Source of the DNA: Bacteroidota bacterium | GTDB taxonomy: Bacteria > Bacteroidota > Bacteroidia > AKYH767-A > OLB10 | Length of the DNA: 64,000 nt | Direction of reading: 5' to 3' | Assembly: GCA_016717725.1 (NCBI GenBank) | Contig: JADKFA010000019.1 | Coordinates: 18,197-82,196 of the forward strand | Notes under the pieces: model-generated | The model's input: the letters and a program-made list of their open reading frames with translations, nothing else | The model's database searches: none | Told to the model about the DNA's origin: nothing | Shown: in pieces, positions 63,922 to 64,000 of the stretch | Numbering within the stretch: the stretch's first letter is position 1 | Layout of the letters: each line of letters begins with the position of its first letter | Position numbers and translations under genes: made by a program

Positions 63922-64000
63922 TGATACGAAAATAGGTAGGATTTTTCTATTTCCGAAAAGAAATGTGAAATTGGTGGCTATGCGATTAGATGTTGTTTTT

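Noticed and set aside
63980..64000. Possible start of a plus-strand gene at the window edge (ATG followed by RLDVVF)
   Set aside because: Seven codons are too few to support a call.

Overview
This window reads as a low-GC chromosome segment from Bacteroidota (class Bacteroidia). The main grounds are a gliding/type IX secretion (T9SS) flavour (GldB-type lipoprotein, PorG-family barrels, a peptidase with a T9SS sorting tail, PKD-repeat proteins), TAnnTTTG-type -7 promoter boxes in front of many genes, an almost complete lack of Shine-Dalgarno sequences, and gene orders known from the phylum: sdhC-sdhA-sdhB; coaX-OMP-lptC-small membrane protein-ppiD; nadK-porG-uppS-bamA-ompH-ompH-murI. Most of the window is housekeeping. 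I see no prophage, insertion sequence, CRISPR array, rRNA or defence island.

Layout. 1-3.1 kb: succinate dehydrogenase/fumarate reductase operon (minus), with a broken flavoprotein gene. 3.4-13.1 kb: Xaa-Pro aminopeptidase (frameshifted), a 45-bp repeat array, a radical SAM/SPASM protein, an RND exporter, sugar-nucleotide genes, a polyprenyl diphosphate synthase and a fatty-acid desaturase. 13.4-19 kb: gldB, a metallo-beta-lactamase-fold hydrolase and a secreted protein (one minus operon), then an outer-membrane barrel and NAD synthetase on plus. 19.3-22.2 kb: 2-oxoacid:ferredoxin oxidoreductase. 22.2-23.4 kb: a 1.26-kb repeat-rich spacer holding a two-hairpin dispersed element and a 34-bp tandem array. 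23.4-28.6 kb: DUF4476 protein, SET-domain protein flanked by two single-TM microproteins, and a LytTR/LytS-like two-component pair. 28.7-32.2 kb: M4 metallopeptidase (in-frame stop) and a tail-fibre-like surface protein. 32.6-39.6 kb: mfd, a PorG-family barrel, gpmI and an orphan histidine kinase. 39.7-45.8 kb: a roughly 1,840-residue PKD-repeat surface protein that is interrupted and lacks its sorting tail. 46-53.5 kb: an unrecognised helical protein, response regulator, tRNA-Phe, coaX and the lptC/ppiD cluster. 54-64 kb: DUF3667 protein and the cell-envelope cluster murI-ompH-ompH-bamA-uppS-porG-porG-nadK.

How the genes relate. Many loci serve the cell envelope: BamA, the OmpH/Skp chaperones and PpiD fold outer-membrane proteins; LptC exports LPS; UppS and MurI supply wall precursors; PorG paralogues, GldB and sorting-tail cargo point to T9SS and gliding. 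The SDH/FRD and KOR complexes serve central carbon metabolism; NadE, NadK and CoaX make cofactors.

Caveat. About ten coding lesions occur in 64 kb, including in genes that should be essential (nadE, nadK). Most look like one-base homopolymer indels, with all family motifs intact on both sides. Base-level error in the assembly is the simplest explanation for these. Three lesions are of another kind: an internal deletion in the flavoprotein gene, an in-frame TAA in the M4 peptidase, and tandem stops plus a missing C-terminus in the PKD protein. The most interesting non-genic signals are the duplicated two-hairpin element (about 22.4 and 55.2 kb), the 34-bp array, a nested inverted-repeat structure at 53.7-53.9 kb, the microprotein pair, and a recurring promoter layout that implies leaderless or nearly leaderless mRNAs.
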